Shown here in pieces: positions 61,300 to 64,000 of a stretch of DNA of 64,000 nt (within the stretch, counting starts at the first letter, position 1; each line of letters starts with the position of its first letter). A program made the position numbers and the translations under genes. The notes under the pieces were generated by a model. The model was not told where the DNA came from. It made no database searches and was given only the letters and a program-made list of their open reading frames with translations. The stretch lies in NCBI RefSeq assembly GCF_004114915.1, contig NZ_CP022219.1, positions 5,176,501-5,240,500 of the forward strand. The letters are read 5' to 3'. This DNA is from Bradyrhizobium guangxiense. Its GTDB lineage: Bacteria > Pseudomonadota > Alphaproteobacteria > Rhizobiales > Xanthobacteraceae.

Positions 61300-63168
61300 A
61301 TGAAACTCAGGGGGCTTCTGACACTCGCGATGGCCGCACAGGTCGTCGTGACGGCTGCAGCCCTGTTCGCTTCCTACGCCGTGACCGGCCCCCGTGAATT
61401 CGGCATTGCCCAGCTTGTCGCCCTCCTGGCAAGCACCGCCGTTGCGGTGCTGCTCGTGCGGATCTGCACCCGCGCAATCGAGAGGTCGGAGGAGAAGCGC
61501 GCGGTCACGCAATCGGCCGAGCTGGCGCGGGCCCGCAGCGACAGCGCGCAGATGACGCAAGCCGTCATCAAGACCGCGCTCGATGCCTTCATTCAGATCG
61601 ACGGCAGCGGCACCGTGCTGGAATGGAGCTTTCAGGCCGAGGCCCTGACCGGCTGGACGCGCAAGGAGGCGCTCGGCGCCGACGTGGTCGACCTCATCGT
61701 CGCCAAGCCGCTGCGCGCCGCCTTCAGGCAGCGCATGGCGCGGCTGGTGCCGGAACTGTCGGACACGCCGTCCGGCCTGCGCTTCGAGCTCACCCTGATC
61801 CACAGGAACGGCGAGGTGATCCTCGCCGAGGCATCCAGCACGGTGCTGCGGCTGGGCGAGCGCGCCATCGTCAACACCTTCGTCCGGGACATCACCCAGA
61901 AGCGCGCGGCCGAGGAGCAATTGGTGCAGTCCCAGAAGATGGAGGCGGTCGGCCAGCTCACCGGCGGCATCGCGCACGAATTCAACAACATGCTCACGGT
62001 GATCACGGGCACGATCGAGATCCTCGCCGAGGCCGTCAAGGACACCCCGCCGCTTGCGACGATCACCAAGCTGATCAGCGAGGCCGCCGATCGCGGCGCC
62101 GCGCTGACCTCGAGCCTGTTGTCCTTTGCCCGCAAGCAGGCGCTGCAGCCGGCCGAGATCGACGTCAACGAGCTGCTGGAGGAGCTCACGAAGCTGCTGC
62201 TGGCAACCTTCGACAAGAAGATCGAGATCGTCACCAGGCTCGACGGCAACGTCTGGCTCGCCTTCGCCGACCGCGGCCAGCTGAGCTCGGCGCTGCTCAA
62301 CCTCGCCATCAACGCGCGCGATGCCATGCTGGATGGCGGCAGGCTGATGCTGACGACGCGCAACGTCGTGTTCGGCGTGCGCGAGGCCATCGCGGTCGGC
62401 GCCGGCTATGCCGGCGACTACGTCGAGATCGAGATTGCCGACACCGGCACAGGCATTCCGCAAGCGATCCTGGAGCGCATCTTCGATCCGTTCTTCTCCA
62501 CCAAGGAGGTCGGCAAGGGCACCGGGCTCGGGCTCAGCATGGTGTTCGGTTTCGTCAAGCAATCCGGCGGCGGCATCAAGGTCACGTCCGAAGAAGGTCG
62601 CGGCACGGTCTTCACGATCTATTTGCCGAAGGCGGAGGCGAGCGCGCTGCGCCCGGCCGGCTATGACGACCGCAAGATCGTGGGAGGCAAGGAAACCGTC
62701 CTTTGCGTCGAGGACGACCACGACGCCCGCCAATACGTCACCGTCCAGCTCGAGAGCCTCGGCTACAAGGTCATTCCAGCCGCCAATGCGACCGAGGCCC
62801 TCGCAATCGCGGCCGACGGCAGGTCGTTCGACCTGCTCTTCACCGACATCGTGATGGCCGGCGGCATGAACGGACGGGAGCTCGCCGAGCAGATGGTGGC
62901 GACGCGCCCTTCGCTGCGGGTCCTGTTCACCTCGGGTTACGCCTACGATTCGCTGCATGTGCAGGGACGCGCCACGATGGGTGCGCCGCTGCTGCGAAAG
63001 CCCTACCGCAAAGCCGAGCTCGCACGCATGCTGCGCCGCTGCCTCGATACCGCGGTCGATTCCGCCGGCGATGCCATCCCGACGCCCTATTCGGTCCAGG
63101 CCGACGTCGAGGGTTTTCTGCGCAGGCAGGCCGCAAAGGACAACGGCACGACGCGGTCGCGGAAATAG
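61300..63168 (+). CDS. Membrane PAS hybrid histidine kinase with receiver domain
   Basis: A 622-residue sensor: two membrane helices (about 5-27 and 36-56), a PAS domain (about 85-205, with FIQIDGSGTVLEWSFQAEAL), a HisKA helix with His226 (GQLTGGIAHEFNNML), a HATPase domain with the N box NLAINARDAM and G boxes ADTGTGIP and GTGLGLSMVFG, and a C-terminal receiver domain whose phosphoacceptor is Asp516 (LFTDIVMAGG), followed by LRKPYRKAEL with the conserved Lys. Short periplasmic loop, so it senses from the cytoplasm or membrane. There is no cognate response regulator nearby. The start ATG 61300 is the beginning of the first helix; the frame is open to 61021. Confidence 0.92.
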   Translation: MKLRGLLTLAMAAQVVVTAAALFASYAVTGPREFGIAQLVALLASTAVAVLLVRICTRAIERSEEKRAVTQSAELARARSDSAQMTQAVIKTALDAFIQIDGSGTVLEWSFQAEALTGWTRKEALGADVVDLIVAKPLRAAFRQRMARLVPELSDTPSGLRFELTLIHRNGEVILAEASSTVLRLGERAIVNTFVRDITQKRAAEEQLVQSQKMEAVGQLTGGIAHEFNNMLTVITGTIEILAEAVKDTPPLATITKLISEAADRGAALTSSLLSFARKQALQPAEIDVNELLEELTKLLLATFDKKIEIVTRLDGNVWLAFADRGQLSSALLNLAINARDAMLDGGRLMLTTRNVVFGVREAIAVGAGYAGDYVEIEIADTGTGIPQAILERIFDPFFSTKEVGKGTGLGLSMVFGFVKQSGGGIKVTSEEGRGTVFTIYLPKAEASALRPAGYDDRKIVGGKETVLCVEDDHDARQYVTVQLESLGYKVIPAANATEALAIAADGRSFDLLFTDIVMAGGMNGRELAEQMVATRPSLRVLFTSGYAYDSLHVQGRATMGAPLLRKPYRKAELARMLRRCLDTAVDSAGDAIPTPYSVQADVEGFLRRQAAKDNGTTRSRK

Positions 63169-63174
63169 CCGGCG

Positions 63175-64000
63175 CTAGCTCATCCTTCGCCGCAACGTCG
63201 CCGATGGTGTCTCACCGAACTTTTCGCGATAGGCGCCGGCCATGCGGCCGAGATGGGTGAAGCCGAGATCGAAGGCGATGTCGGTGATGGAGACGTCGGG
63301 TGAGGCCTGTGCGAGCCGGGCGTGCAGACCGGCCAGGCGCATGTCGAGCAGCATCTGCGAGATCGACAGGCCGAAGTGACGGCGGAAGCCGAGCTGGAGC
63401 GCGCGGATGCCAATGCCGGAAGCACAGGCGAGCTGCGCGAGGTCGAGCGGCTCGCCGGCATTGTCCGCAAGATGATCCCGCGCCGCGCGGAGCGCGCGCG
63501 GCAGCCGCTCGGCTCGTCCCGAAAAGGTTTGAATCGCATCCGAGAGGCCATGCCGCTGGCCATTGAGCAGATGATCGAGCAGCAGCTCGCGCCAATCGGC
63601 CATCGCGACCGCCGACAGCCTGCCGCAGGGACCGAGACGCTCGGCAAGCGTCATCAGCTCGGCAAGACTGGCTCCCAGGGCCCGCCCCGCCGGCGCCTCC
63701 AGAACGATCATGGGATCGAACTCGACCGCGACCGCCGCCCGGCCAGACAGCGCCGCGGCGCGCTGCTCGACCATGCGGCGGTCGAGCAGCAGGATCGCCT
63801 GAGCGCAGTCGCGCCATATCATCCGGGTCGGGATCGTCGGCGACAGCAGCGACGCCGTCCGCGCCGGCGCCGCCTCGACCTCGATGACGCCGGCGCGGAT
63901 GTGTGCGGTGCCCACAAGCGGGACCTGCACCAGGAAGAAGTGCTCGAGACAACCGGGATCGATGCAGACCGACCCGCCATAGGCGACATAATTGATGGAA
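63175..64000 (-). CDS. AraC-family regulator, N-terminus cut by right edge
   Basis: The frame is open from the stop at 63175 to the window edge, at least 274 residues, with no start seen. The visible N-terminal portion is an AraC_binding_2-like beta-barrel (CLEHFFLVQVPLVGTAHIRA, with VAYGGSVCIDPG just before), and the C-terminal HTH_18 domain is at the end (LACASGIGIRALQLGFRRHF, then ITDIAFDLGFTHLGRMAGAY, then REKFGETPSATLRRR). It controls unknown genes. A GTG at 63930 could be misread as the start; the domain continues upstream of it. Confidence 0.9.
   Translation of the reverse strand, partial: SINYVAYGGSVCIDPGCLEHFFLVQVPLVGTAHIRAGVIEVEAAPARTASLLSPTIPTRMIWRDCAQAILLLDRRMVEQRAAALSGRAAVAVEFDPMIVLEAPAGRALGASLAELMTLAERLGPCGRLSAVAMADWRELLLDHLLNGQRHGLSDAIQTFSGRAERLPRALRAARDHLADNAGEPLDLAQLACASGIGIRALQLGFRRHFGLSISQMLLDMRLAGLHARLAQASPDVSITDIAFDLGFTHLGRMAGAYREKFGETPSATLRRRMS

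Overview
The window is a stretch of high-GC alphaproteobacterial chromosome, most likely from Bradyrhizobium or a close relative. I base this on several things: GC-rich wobble use; the closest remembered protein families (DUF2277, an ICE/Irr-type iron box before bacterioferritin, paired L,D-transpeptidases, intracellular PHB depolymerase, CoxE-like VWA protein with MoxR ATPase); and several families of short palindromic intergenic repeats typical of that genus. No tRNA, rRNA, transposase, phage gene or CRISPR array is visible. It reads as ordinary chromosome with accessory repeats, not as an island.

Layout. 1-7.5 kb: a glycosyltransferase cut by the left edge, an L,D-transpeptidase, a cytochrome c, a frameshifted GIY-YIG nuclease gene lying between two repeat elements, a DUF899 gene divergent from an unusual TPR/winged-helix regulator followed by a beta-propeller protein, and a DUF4403 protein. 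7.8-13.8 kb: a polyamine/opine-type ABC importer (ATPase, binding protein, two permeases) and a Liv-type binding protein. 13.9-15.8 kb: PRC-barrel protein, small zinc-ribbon-like protein, lytic transglycosylase. 15.9-20.8 kb: a TPP riboswitch and the thiamine operon thiO-thiS-thiG-thiE-thiC, interrupted by repeats in two gaps. 21-30.7 kb: small and housekeeping genes (uracil/mismatch glycosylase, GST, RidA, two paralogous small secreted proteins of which the first has an internal stop, J-domain protein, SDR, Fis-type HTH, collagen-like protein, DUF2277, MetX-like hydrolase, PNPOx-like protein). 30.8-33.2 kb: bacterioferritin and its ferredoxin with an iron box, then three small glycine-rich proteins. 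33.2-44.2 kb: MltB-type transglycosylase, EttA, hydroxyacid dehydrogenase, a second L,D-transpeptidase with a proline-rich repeat tract, two rhodaneses, and the VWA/MoxR pair. 44.4-52.6 kb: GMC oxidoreductase, GNAT, SMP-30 lactonase, enolase-superfamily enzyme, GST, PhaZ. 52.6-61.2 kb: a six-gene minus-strand operon (peptide-type ABC importer with an FAD amine/amino-acid oxidase and a 2-ketoacid reductase) divergent from an XRE-cupin regulator. 61.3-64 kb: a membrane hybrid histidine kinase and an AraC regulator cut by the right edge.

How genes work together. The thi genes build the thiazole and pyrimidine halves of thiamine under riboswitch control. bfr/bfd store and release iron. The VWA and MoxR genes form a chaperone-like pair. 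The peptide-type transporter cluster looks like a complete import-oxidise-reduce catabolic module with its own regulator. The most original lead is structural: the GIY-YIG gene starts 8 bases after one copy of the family-A repeat and, once its frameshift is corrected, ends inside another. This suggests the nuclease and the repeat may form one unit, analogous to REP/RAYT systems.
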